Assembly: GCA_036403815.1 (NCBI GenBank)
Contig: DASWQH010000005.1
Span: forward strand, 135,089-199,088
Reading direction: 5' to 3'
Source: JACVRN01 sp036403815
GTDB taxonomy: Bacteria > Acidobacteriota > Blastocatellia > Pyrinomonadales > Pyrinomonadaceae
Length of the DNA stretch: 64,000 nucleotides
The notes under the pieces: model-generated
Databases searched by the model: none
Told to the model about the DNA's origin: nothing
What the model saw: only the letters and a program-made list of their open reading frames with translations
Program-made: the position numbers and the translations under genes
Part shown: positions 50,890-57,494 of the stretch, one piece after another
How positions within the stretch are numbered: the first letter of the stretch is position 1
How the letters are laid out: every line of letters starts with the position of its first letter

Positions 50890-51895
50890 TTTTCCCCAAT
50901 ACCTTGAGCTATTCCATTCAGGTGAGTTGGAAAAACGCGTCCTCGCGCTCGAACACCTGCTTGAGCGCTGCACCATCTGCCCGCGCGACTGTCTCAACAA
51001 TCGCCTTCAGGATGAGATTGCGGCCTGCTATTCGGGACGGCTCCCAATAGTTTCGTCTTACACGCCGCACTTCGGCGAAGAGCCTGCGCTCGTAGGCACA
51101 CACGGCGCAGGCAACATCTTCTTCGGCAACTGCAATCTGCGCTGCGTCTATTGCCAGAACTACCAGATTTCTCAAACGCACAAAGAGCAGATTAAGAATG
51201 AAATCACGCATGAGCGTCTGGCCGGGATGATGCTTGAGCTGCAAGCGAAGGGCTGCCACAACATCAACTTCGTCTCGCCCACACACTTCGTCCCGCAGAT
51301 GGCTCGCGCCATTCTAATCGCAGCCCAACGGGGCTTGCGTCTCCCAATCGTCTACAACACCAACGCTTACGATTCCGTAGAAGTCCTCAAACTTCTGGAC
51401 GGCATCGTCGATGTTTATCTTCCTGATTTGAAGTATGCGGAGAGCGACGCGGGCTACACCTATTCAAAGGTGCGTGACTATACTTTACACGCCCGGCGAG
51501 CCGTCGCCGAGATGTATCGCCAGATGGGCGACCGGCTGGTCTTCGGCACAGACGGTCTGCTCAAACGCGGCCTCGTCATACGTCTACTCGTTCTTCCAAA
51601 CGATGTCGCGGGCGTGCGCGAATCCCTCACGTGGATTAGAAACGATTTAAGCGCGAACGTCGCCGTCTCTCTCATGGCGCAGTACTACGCCACGAACCGC
51701 GCCGCCACAGACAACCGCTACATCCTTCTATCACGCCGCATCACCGAATCCGAATGGCTGCGCGCTCTTTCGATGCTTGATGAGCTAGGAATGGAAGAAG
51801 GCTGGATGCAGGAGTACGACGGCGCTGCCCATTACTATCGTCCAGACTTCACAGACCGCGAGCAGCCGTTCAAGGATATTAGAGATTTCGAGTAG
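50882..51895 (+). CDS. Radical SAM protein, PflX-like (COG1313 type)
   Basis: 337 residues. The radical SAM cluster motif is CNLRCVYCQN (residues about 81-90), preceded by a Cys pair in ERCTICPRDCLNNR that may bind another metal or be structural. GNIFFGNC, INFVSPTHFVPQMARAIL and VDVYLPDLKY are characteristic of the PflX-type group, related to pyruvate formate-lyase activating enzymes but without a defined substrate. It probably generates a glycyl radical or modifies a protein. Overlap with the DUF2721 gene implies co-expression. The stop is followed within 9 nt by the nested palindrome at 51903. Confidence 0.85.
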   Translation: MTDFPQYLELFHSGELEKRVLALEHLLERCTICPRDCLNNRLQDEIAACYSGRLPIVSSYTPHFGEEPALVGTHGAGNIFFGNCNLRCVYCQNYQISQTHKEQIKNEITHERLAGMMLELQAKGCHNINFVSPTHFVPQMARAILIAAQRGLRLPIVYNTNAYDSVEVLKLLDGIVDVYLPDLKYAESDAGYTYSKVRDYTLHARRAVAEMYRQMGDRLVFGTDGLLKRGLVIRLLVLPNDVAGVRESLTWIRNDLSANVAVSLMAQYYATNRAATDNRYILLSRRITESEWLRALSMLDELGMEEGWMQEYDGAAHYYRPDFTDREQPFKDIRDFE

Positions 51896-51902
51896 GAAGG
51901 AC

Positions 51903-52033
51903 AGGTCAGTGCCGTCTGCGGTAGCGGGCAGGGATGGAAAAGCAAGGATGAGGGATGAAAGCCAAGGATGGATTTTCTTTTATCTCATCCTTCATTCCTC
52001 ATCCCTCATCCCTGCTTTTGGCGGTACTGACCT
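51903..52033. repeat. Nested palindromes: GGTCAGTGCCG outer, GGGATGA inner
   Basis: Same two-layer design as 33786-33920: outer arms AGGTCAGTGCCG (51903-51914) and GGCGGTACTGACCT (52020-52033), inner GGGATGA heptamer arrays in opposite orientation (about 51930-51959 and 51984-52014). It fills the space between the converging radical SAM and folA genes. Confidence 0.85.
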
Positions 52034-52043
52034 TGAGTCTCAA

Positions 52044-52523
52044 TCATTCCGCTCGCTGGTAGAAAGTCACCTTTAGACCCTCGTCAAGCTGCCGTACATC
52101 ATAAGCCTCAAAACCTTCCAGAAAATTCTCCGGCATGAAAGTATCCGCGCCTTCGACCGTGAGAGGGACTTCGGTGACAATCCAGCGCTCTATATCCTGC
52201 GAGAAGGCTTCGAAGACTTCCGCGCCGCCGATGATGAAAAGGTCGCAGGCCAGATAGTGACGAAGCGTGAGAACCGAAAGCCTGTCACGTAAAAGGATGA
52301 CGCCCTCCTGCGGCTCTACATTTCTCGAACGGCTCAGCACAATGTTGAGACGCTTGGGGAGCGGGCGCTTCAGTGAAGCCCATGTGCGGTAGCCCATCAC
52401 GCAGGCGTTTCCAATCGTCTGCGACTTGAAGAATTTCAGGTCGGCGGAATAGTGCCACGGGAGAGCGCCACCTTTGCCTATAGCGCCCTCTCTATCCACT
52501 GCGACGATGCCTGTGATTGCCAT
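52044..52523 (-). CDS. folA: Dihydrofolate reductase
   Basis: 159 residues, normal length. Reduces dihydrofolate to tetrahydrofolate with NADPH. GIVAVDREGAIGKGGALPWH, SADLKFFKSQTIGNACVMGY RTWASL and the late FIIGGAEVFEAF are the substrate- and NADPH-binding signatures; the Asp/Glu-equivalent catalytic acid is in the ADLKFFK helix. It lies 43 nt downstream of thyA on the same strand, the classic pairing: thymidylate synthase oxidises methylene-THF to dihydrofolate and this enzyme regenerates THF. Confidence 0.95.
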   Translation of the reverse strand: MAITGIVAVDREGAIGKGGALPWHYSADLKFFKSQTIGNACVMGYRTWASLKRPLPKRLNIVLSRSRNVEPQEGVILLRDRLSVLTLRHYLACDLFIIGGAEVFEAFSQDIERWIVTEVPLTVEGADTFMPENFLEGFEAYDVRQLDEGLKVTFYQRAE

Positions 52524-52566
52524 AGCTTCTTTATGTCCGGCTATTTTACGCTTGCACGTCTCAACT

Positions 52567-53415
52567 CTACACCGCGACGGGCGCGGCCAATTTGCTGTGC
52601 GAGCGATAGCCCACCAGGTTCAGGTCTTCATAGCGCATCCGTAATAACCCTTCAAGGCCGCGCAAGACGCCCTCTTCATCCTTAATCTCAAGGCGGGGCA
52701 AAGGCAGCGGCTCGCGCCTCAAAAGCTCCTCGACCTGCTCCAGATGATTTTTGTAGATATGATAATCGCCGAGCGTGTAGATGAAGCGACCCACATCCAG
52801 CCCACAGACGTGCGCGACCATGTGCGTCAACAACGCATAGGAGCTGATATTGAAGGGCACGCCCAGAAAGGCATCAGCCGAGCGTTGGTAGAGCTGGCAA
52901 TGAAGGGTACGTTCCTGCTCGACTTTGAATTGAAAGAGCGTGTGGCAGGGCGGAAGGTCAACGCGGTCGCACTCACGCGGGTCCCAGCCTGTGACTATCA
53001 AGCGGCGCGAGTTCGGGTTTCTTTCTATCTCGCCTATGAGTCGCGCTATCTGGTCTACGCCGTCTCGTGCAGGATAATGGCCGCCGAAGGAACGCCAGAG
53101 ATAGCCATAGACAGGGCCAAGGTCGCCCGCCTCTCGATTGAAGCGGCTGGTGTGTGCTTCATCTGCCCATTCCTTCCAGATGTCCACGCCCCTTGCGCGC
53201 AAGCTTGCTTCGTTTGTATCGCCTGAAAGAAACCAGAACAGTTCCTCTGCAACCCATCGGAAAGGAACTCTCTTGGTCGTCACAAGCGGAAAGCCCTGGC
53301 GCAGGTCGAATTGCGTCTGGTAGCCGAAGTGCGAGATGGTGCCGACGCCTGTGCGGTCTTCGTGCTCCGTACCGTGCGCCAGGATTGATTTGAGAAGGTC
53401 TTGATACTGTTTCAT
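52567..53415 (-). CDS. thyA: Thymidylate synthase
   Basis: 282 residues. Methylates dUMP with methylene-tetrahydrofolate. The phosphate-binding arginine in EDRTGVGTIS, WKEWADE, the catalytic Cys in VDLPPCHTLFQFKV, the QRSADAFLGVPFNISSYALL segment and the final GYRSHSKLAAPVAV are all canonical. The length is slightly above the 264 of E. coli because of a short loop near residues 95-115. First gene of a thyA-folA operon. Confidence 0.96.
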   Translation of the reverse strand: MKQYQDLLKSILAHGTEHEDRTGVGTISHFGYQTQFDLRQGFPLVTTKRVPFRWVAEELFWFLSGDTNEASLRARGVDIWKEWADEAHTSRFNREAGDLGPVYGYLWRSFGGHYPARDGVDQIARLIGEIERNPNSRRLIVTGWDPRECDRVDLPPCHTLFQFKVEQERTLHCQLYQRSADAFLGVPFNISSYALLTHMVAHVCGLDVGRFIYTLGDYHIYKNHLEQVEELLRREPLPLPRLEIKDEEGVLRGLEGLLRMRYEDLNLVGYRSHSKLAAPVAV

Positions 53416-53477
53416 AGTAGAGTTTTGCGTCCAACAGTTTCAACCGGCCTGAAAGTGCTGCGCGCGCGTCTACAGTC

Positions 53478-54200
53478 TCATTGCAGAAGAAACTGTAGAG
53501 AGTCCTGCGTGCTGTATTCGGCAGGCTCCTGTCCTTTGCGAAAGATGCGCGCGCTTTTATCGCCGAGCAGTGTTACCTCAGAGCCTTCTACCTTGAGCGC
53601 GCTGCCTTCCCTGAGTCCGACGACCCTGAAGTCAGGATTGGCTTCGATGAATTCCAACAAACGCTCTTCGCGTGTCTCGCCGCTGTGATTGGCTACGCCC
53701 TCGTCCGTGTAGTGCGGGTTGATTTGAAACGGGATGAGCGAGAGCGCATCGAAGCCGGGCGGCTCGACCACAGGCATGTCGTTTGTGGTCTTAATCGTCG
53801 GGCAAGCGACGTTCGACCCTGCGCTCCAGCCTACATATGGCATCCCGGAAGATGTGCGCGCTCTAATCACTTCAAGCAGGCTCGCTTGATAAAGGCCGCG
53901 CAGCAGGTGAAAGGTATTGCCGCCGCCAACGGCTAAGGCTTCAGCCTCTTCGACAGCGCGCACAGGGTTGCTCGCCTCATGCACGGAGTCTAGAGCGTAG
54001 CCTATCTCCTCGAACGGCACGCGCACCTTTGCAGCATAAGCATCATAAGTCCCGCGCACACTGGCAAAGGGGACGAAGAGAACGCGCCTGCAATCAGCGC
54101 CCAGAAAGCTTTTAATGGCCGGTAAAGGATAGCGAAGATAGTCTTCCCCGTAGTTCGTAGAATTGCTCAGCAGCAGTAATCTTCGGCGTGACATATCCAT
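53478..54200 (-). CDS. pepE: Dipeptidase E (alpha-aspartyl dipeptidase, S51)
   Basis: 240 residues. LLLLSNSTNYGEDYLRYPLP at the N-terminus, AVGGGNTFHLLRGLY, the nucleophile Ser in VGWSAGSNVACPT, and the His in FQINPHYTDEG match peptidase E, which cleaves Asp-X dipeptides in the cytoplasm. ARTSSGMPYVGWSAGSN is especially close to the enterobacterial enzyme. Start at 54200; an ATG 6 nt later is equally possible. It is transcribed divergently from the peroxiredoxin gene and lies 62 nt upstream of thyA, so it may share a transcript with thyA-folA. Confidence 0.9.
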   Translation of the reverse strand: MDMSRRRLLLLSNSTNYGEDYLRYPLPAIKSFLGADCRRVLFVPFASVRGTYDAYAAKVRVPFEEIGYALDSVHEASNPVRAVEEAEALAVGGGNTFHLLRGLYQASLLEVIRARTSSGMPYVGWSAGSNVACPTIKTTNDMPVVEPPGFDALSLIPFQINPHYTDEGVANHSGETREERLLEFIEANPDFRVVGLREGSALKVEGSEVTLLGDKSARIFRKGQEPAEYSTQDSLQFLLQ

Positions 54201-54286
54201 TAGACCGCGCGGCTCGCAAAGGTTTTACAAGCCCTGTCCCCTACATCTATATCCGGTACTTAAATCTTTATCACGTCTCCTTGAGT

Positions 54287-54315
54287 TTGAAAAAGAGTCG
54301 AGCGGCTGTTATATA
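54287..54315 (+). promoter_or_regulatory. Sigma70-like promoter of the peroxiredoxin gene
   Basis: TTGAAA (54287-54292), a 17-nt spacer and TATATA (54310-54315) make a good sigma70-type promoter in the 213-nt space between divergent pepE and the peroxiredoxin gene. The 5' leader would be about 90 nt. Confidence 0.6.
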
Positions 54316-54413
54316 AATAAAGCTTACGCGATAGTAGAAAGAGTCTGCAACGCGCCGGGGGCTGGACGCGAGGCGCGCGAGCTTTAATTGAACTGTCGCT
54401 TTCTCGGTGGAAG

Positions 54414-54920
54414 ATGACGAAAGGTGAAAAGAGTGTGAGCGAGGCTGCAAGAGCCGTAGTGAATGTGGGAGAGAGCGCACCGGATTTCGCTCTACCTGAT
54501 GCCGAAGGCCAGACGTGGCGCTTGTCGGAACACAAGGGCGAGACGGTCGTGCTGCTCTTCTATCCCGGCGACAACACGCCGGTTTGCACCAAGCAGATGT
54601 GCTCGGTGCGCGACCGTTGGAGCGATTATCTTGCGACGGGCGCACGTATTGTAGGCATCTCGACCGATACGGTCGAGTCGCACAAAGGATTCGCGGCTAA
54701 ATACAATCTGCCGTTTCCGCTTCTGGCAGACCCGACTGAAGAAGTAGTACGCGCTTACGGGGTACGTTCGTGGCTGCCCAATCGCTCGGCGCGCGCCGTC
54801 GTCGTCATCAACGCGGGCGGCATCATCACCTACAAGAAGGTTCAGCCCCTGAGCCTCTTTCCCCCACGCGACGACCGCATCATCGCAGCCATACTAGAAG
54901 CAGTGGCAAGTGACAAGTGA
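54414..54920 (+). CDS. bcp: Thiol peroxidase, Bcp/PrxQ-type peroxiredoxin
   Basis: 168 residues. Thioredoxin fold with ESAPDFALPDAEGQTWRLSE, the peroxidatic Cys in YPGDNTPVCTKQMC and a resolving Cys five residues later (C-x4-C), the PrxQ/BCP arrangement. The catalytic Thr (TPVC) and later Arg (VRSWLPNRS) are present. Reduces H2O2 and organic peroxides using thioredoxin. The last codons (SDK-stop) are in a heptamer repeat. A YggX-like iron protein gene follows after 92 nt, suggesting a small oxidative-stress group. Confidence 0.9.
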   Translation: MTKGEKSVSEAARAVVNVGESAPDFALPDAEGQTWRLSEHKGETVVLLFYPGDNTPVCTKQMCSVRDRWSDYLATGARIVGISTDTVESHKGFAAKYNLPFPLLADPTEEVVRAYGVRSWLPNRSARAVVVINAGGIITYKKVQPLSLFPPRDDRIIAAILEAVASDK

Positions 54921-54994
54921 GAAGAAGAGTTTTCAGTTTTCAGTTTTCAGTAAAAGCACACGGCACTTCTTCTGAAAACTAAAAACTGAAAACC
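54906..54994. repeat. Heptamer array AGTGACA plus fold-back GTTTTCA
   Basis: AAGTGACAAGTGAG (54909-54922) contains the peroxiredoxin stop codon and is followed by AGTTTTC repeats (54928-54951) that fold back on CTGAAAACTAAAAACTGAAA (54972-54991). It is the same word pair and order, relative to the gene, as at 47573-47671. Confidence 0.85.
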
Positions 54995-55012
54995 GATAAG
55001 GAGTTTTTTAAG

Positions 55013-55300
55013 ATGTCTGCTGAAACGATTAAATGCAAGCGGTGTGGAAACACCAGGCCGCCGCTCGGGTATGCGCCGCTTCCTACCGATTTAGGAAAGA
55101 GAGTCGGCGCTGAAATTTGCCAGCCCTGCTGGGCTGAATGGCTGCAAAAGCAGCAACAGCTCATCAACCACTTCGGCCTAGACCTGTCTAACCCTGAAGC
55201 TCACGATTTTCTGTTCGAGAACATGAAAGTCTTCTTCTTCAACGAAGGCCAGGATTTGGCGCAGGTGGACACCTCGAAAGAAGGCTCGGTCAAGTGGTAA
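55013..55300 (+). CDS. YggX-like Fe(2+)-trafficking protein with N-terminal zinc-ribbon cysteines
   Basis: 95 residues. The C-terminal part aligns by eye with YggX: LGKRVGAEICQPCWAEWLQK QQQLINHFGLDL and the ending FFFNEG. YggX is a small iron-binding protein that protects Fe-S clusters from oxidation. Unlike E. coli YggX, two CxxC pairs (CKRCG near residue 8 and CQPCW near 36) are present, suggesting a bound zinc or iron ion. The peroxiredoxin neighbour supports a role in oxidative stress. A heptamer fold-back begins 8 nt after the stop. Confidence 0.75.
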   Translation: MSAETIKCKRCGNTRPPLGYAPLPTDLGKRVGAEICQPCWAEWLQKQQQLINHFGLDLSNPEAHDFLFENMKVFFFNEGQDLAQVDTSKEGSVKW

Positions 55301-55307
55301 GAAGACA

Positions 55308-55400
55308 GTGCAGAAGGCAGAGTGCCGCAATGATGAATGAAGAGAAGATTCAAGTTGAATGCTCTTTCTTTAATTCCACATTCTGCACTCTGCCTTCTGG
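55308..55400. repeat. Fold-back of heptamers CACTCTG/CCTTCTG between convergent genes
   Basis: CAGAAGGCAGAGTGC (55311-55325) pairs exactly with 55385-55399, where the right arm reads CATTCTG-CACTCTG-CCTTCTG. The convergent DUF1622 gene terminates inside the element, so about 15 of its last codons are repeat-derived. Confidence 0.85.
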
Positions 55401-55799
55401 ATTTCTTTCGTCTCTCATTTCGCGCATGAGGAAGTAGTTCAGCGCGGTGCGTATGATGGCGATGGCTCCGAGCTTTCCTATCTGATCCCAGGTGGGCGCA
55501 ATGGCTGTGGACAAAATATCAGCGCCCAGTTGAAATTCGAGCGCAAGGGCTAGAAAGCGTGCCAGGGTCAGGCGAACGCCGTTGAAGGATTCAAGCTGTG
55601 GCGGGACAAGCGTGCGTATGAACTGGTAGCCTGCCGTCAGGACGCCCAGTCCTATGATGAGCGCGCCAGTGGTTTCCACTATCAGCCGCAGCCACTGTAC
55701 GGCATTGATAATCGTGCTCTCGACCGCGCCCTCGTGCGGAGCGAGGACAAATGCGCGCGCGCTTTCTTGCAGCAGACCCGGCGCAGGGAATATGAACAA
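55350..55799 (-). CDS. DUF1622 membrane protein
   Basis: 149 residues with three hydrophobic helices: LRLIVETTGALIIGLGVLTA, then RLTLARFLALALEFQLGADI and LGAIAIIRTALNYFL. The ARFLALALEFQLGADIL..TAIAP motif defines the DUF1622 family (uncharacterised inner-membrane proteins). The C-terminal 15 residues (NPEGRVQNVELKKEHST) are encoded by the loop and arm of an intergenic fold-back repeat and are probably not ancestral. Convergent with the YggX-like gene. Function unknown. Confidence 0.85.
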   Translation of the reverse strand: MFIFPAPGLLQESARAFVLAPHEGAVESTIINAVQWLRLIVETTGALIIGLGVLTAGYQFIRTLVPPQLESFNGVRLTLARFLALALEFQLGADILSTAIAPTWDQIGKLGAIAIIRTALNYFLMREMRDERNPEGRVQNVELKKEHST

Positions 55800-56085
55800 G
55801 ACCGCTCCTTTCCTCTCGAACCGCTGCCCGTAGGCGACGAAAATGAAAATTAATACTTGCGCGGAGGCGATAAATCAATTACCATCTCGGCCATCCTAAG
55901 GGAATGTCCCGTGTTGATTCAACGCTTTTCTTCCCTTGCTGAAAAGAGCGCGTCATGGGTCTTCGGTGTCATCCATAGCATTTCCGTTATGTCGCTTTAG
56001 AGACATCTTCTTTTCGCGAGTCTTTGCCTGAACCGTAAATCAAGAGTTTTTTCACCAATCGTGGTGAGTTGATAGGAGAGAATGC

Positions 56086-56526
56086 ATGAAGATCAAATTA
56101 GCAGCGTTTCTGGCTTTCGTCCTGTTAGTCATGGCAGGCTGTAGCGCCGCCAACACCAATTCCGGTAATACCGGTAACATGAATACGTCCAATACGGCGA
56201 ATGCCAACCGGGCTGCGACCGCTCCGGCCAACACCAACGAGAACATGGTCAAGGCCAATGCCGACCCGACCTCCACGACCGGCGGCACGAAAGAGGGCTG
56301 CAAGTGCTCTGCCGCAGGGATGGCCTGCAACAGCAAGGACGGCAAGGGCTGCTGCGGTGCTGAGGGCTGCTCTACCATGAAGGACGGCAAATCCGAGTGC
56401 TGCGCCAAGACGGGTAAGGAAGGCGACGCCTGCTGCTCCACGGCTGGCAAGACCGCTTCTACAGGCACGTCCGGCTGTGGCACTGAGAAGAAGGAAGGGG
56501 CTAACACCCCGGCCAAGAAGTCCTGA
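56086..56526 (+). CDS. Cys-rich lipoprotein, putative metal-binding
   Basis: 146 residues with GGAGAG upstream. A lipoprotein signal (AFLAFVLLVMAGC) is followed by an Asn/Thr/Ala linker (NTNSGNTGNMNTSNTANANR) and then a compact domain with 11 cysteines, including three CC pairs (KGCCGAEGC, SECCAK, DACCST) and CKC. The pattern is metallothionein-like and suggests binding of soft metals or several disulfides on the cell surface. Ala/Lys tail. No family recognised. A strong terminator follows at 56570. Confidence 0.72.
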   Translation: MKIKLAAFLAFVLLVMAGCSAANTNSGNTGNMNTSNTANANRAATAPANTNENMVKANADPTSTTGGTKEGCKCSAAGMACNSKDGKGCCGAEGCSTMKDGKSECCAKTGKEGDACCSTAGKTASTGTSGCGTEKKEGANTPAKKS

Positions 56527-56569
56527 GCATAAAGCAGTAAGCTTTTCGAGCAACAACCTGAATCCAGAG

Positions 56570-56619
56570 ATGGGCGTGCGCCCTGCCGCTAGAATATAGC
56601 GGGGCGCACGCCCATTTTT
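56570..56619 (+). terminator. Intrinsic terminator after the Cys-rich lipoprotein
   Basis: ATGGGCGTGCGCC pairs with GGCGCACGCCCAT, enclosing a second stem (CCGCT/AGCGG), followed by TTTTTC. A strong plus-strand terminator 44 nt after the stop codon. Confidence 0.9.
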
Positions 56620-56802
56620 CTTGCCTCCTACAAATCACTTGTTCTAATATGCAGGTGATTTTCATCCCCTTCTTATTCTGACGGTTAGCTTTTCGGCATG
56701 GTGTCCAGGGCGTCGCCCTTCCATGTTGCTCCTCAAATAGCGCGAGGGTTCTCGTGCCTGGCAATTTTCTCAAGGCTTAAATTTTCAACCACCGGAGGAG
56801 TT

Positions 56803-57324
56803 ATGAACATGAAGAAACTTATGGCGCTCTTAGCAGGACTTGCCCTTGCGGCTTTAGCCGTCGGATGCAGTAGCGATGACAACGCCAATACAGGCAATGC
56901 CAACAAGCCTGCCAACAGCAACACGGCTGTGGTCACCAACACCAACACGACCGTCAACGCAAACGCTAATGCCAATGCCAACAAGGCTCCGACCAAAGAG
57001 GATGTAGAGAAGAATAAGGAGACCTACGGCAAGCAGGCCAAAGACGCAGGCCGCAAAGTCGGCACGGGCGCTAACGACATGTGGTTGTGGGTCAAGACGA
57101 AATATGATCTGGCCGCCGCCAATGACCTCAGAGATTCCACCATCAACGTTGATGTGGAGAACGGCGTGATTACCTTGACGGGCACGGTTGCCACTAAAGA
57201 GCAGATGCAGAAGGCCGACCAAATCGCCAAGGCAGTCGAAGGCCAGAAGGGCGTGCAGAACAAACTCAAGGTCGCAGCCGGAAACACAAACTCGAACGCG
57301 AGCGCCAACACCAAAAAGAAGTAG
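56803..57324 (+). CDS. BON-domain lipoprotein
   Basis: About 173 residues starting near 56803 after GGAGGAG (an ATG at 56809 is also possible). Lipobox LAALAVGCSS, then an Asn/Thr/Ala-rich linker (NANKPANSNTAVVTNTNTTV), a charged stretch, and a BON domain (residues about 105-160): STINVDVENGVITLTGTVAT KEQMQKADQIAKAVEGQKGV. BON domains bind phospholipids or help stabilise the envelope under stress. The linker resembles that of the preceding lipoprotein, suggesting lineage-specific envelope tethers. Confidence 0.85.
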   Translation: MNMKKLMALLAGLALAALAVGCSSDDNANTGNANKPANSNTAVVTNTNTTVNANANANANKAPTKEDVEKNKETYGKQAKDAGRKVGTGANDMWLWVKTKYDLAAANDLRDSTINVDVENGVITLTGTVATKEQMQKADQIAKAVEGQKGVQNKLKVAAGNTNSNASANTKKK

Positions 57325-57409
57325 CGCGGCGCGGTTGAGATTGACGAGCTGAAAGATAGAAAAAGATAGACTCGCGGCGACGTGCCGCCTGTCAATCGCT
57401 GCCGTGTCC

Positions 57410-57455
57410 AGAGGGGCGAGAGGTTTTCGCTATTCAAGCCTCCGCCCCTCTTTTT
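57410..57455 (+). terminator. Intrinsic terminator after the BON lipoprotein
   Basis: AGAGGGGCG (57410-57418) pairs with CGCCCCTCT (57443-57451), with inner AGG/CCT pairing, followed by a T run. It separates the lipoprotein transcript from the amidohydrolases. Confidence 0.85.
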
Positions 57456-57494
57456 ACTTTTTTGCCTTCATCCCTTTCACCCGGAACAAAGCTT

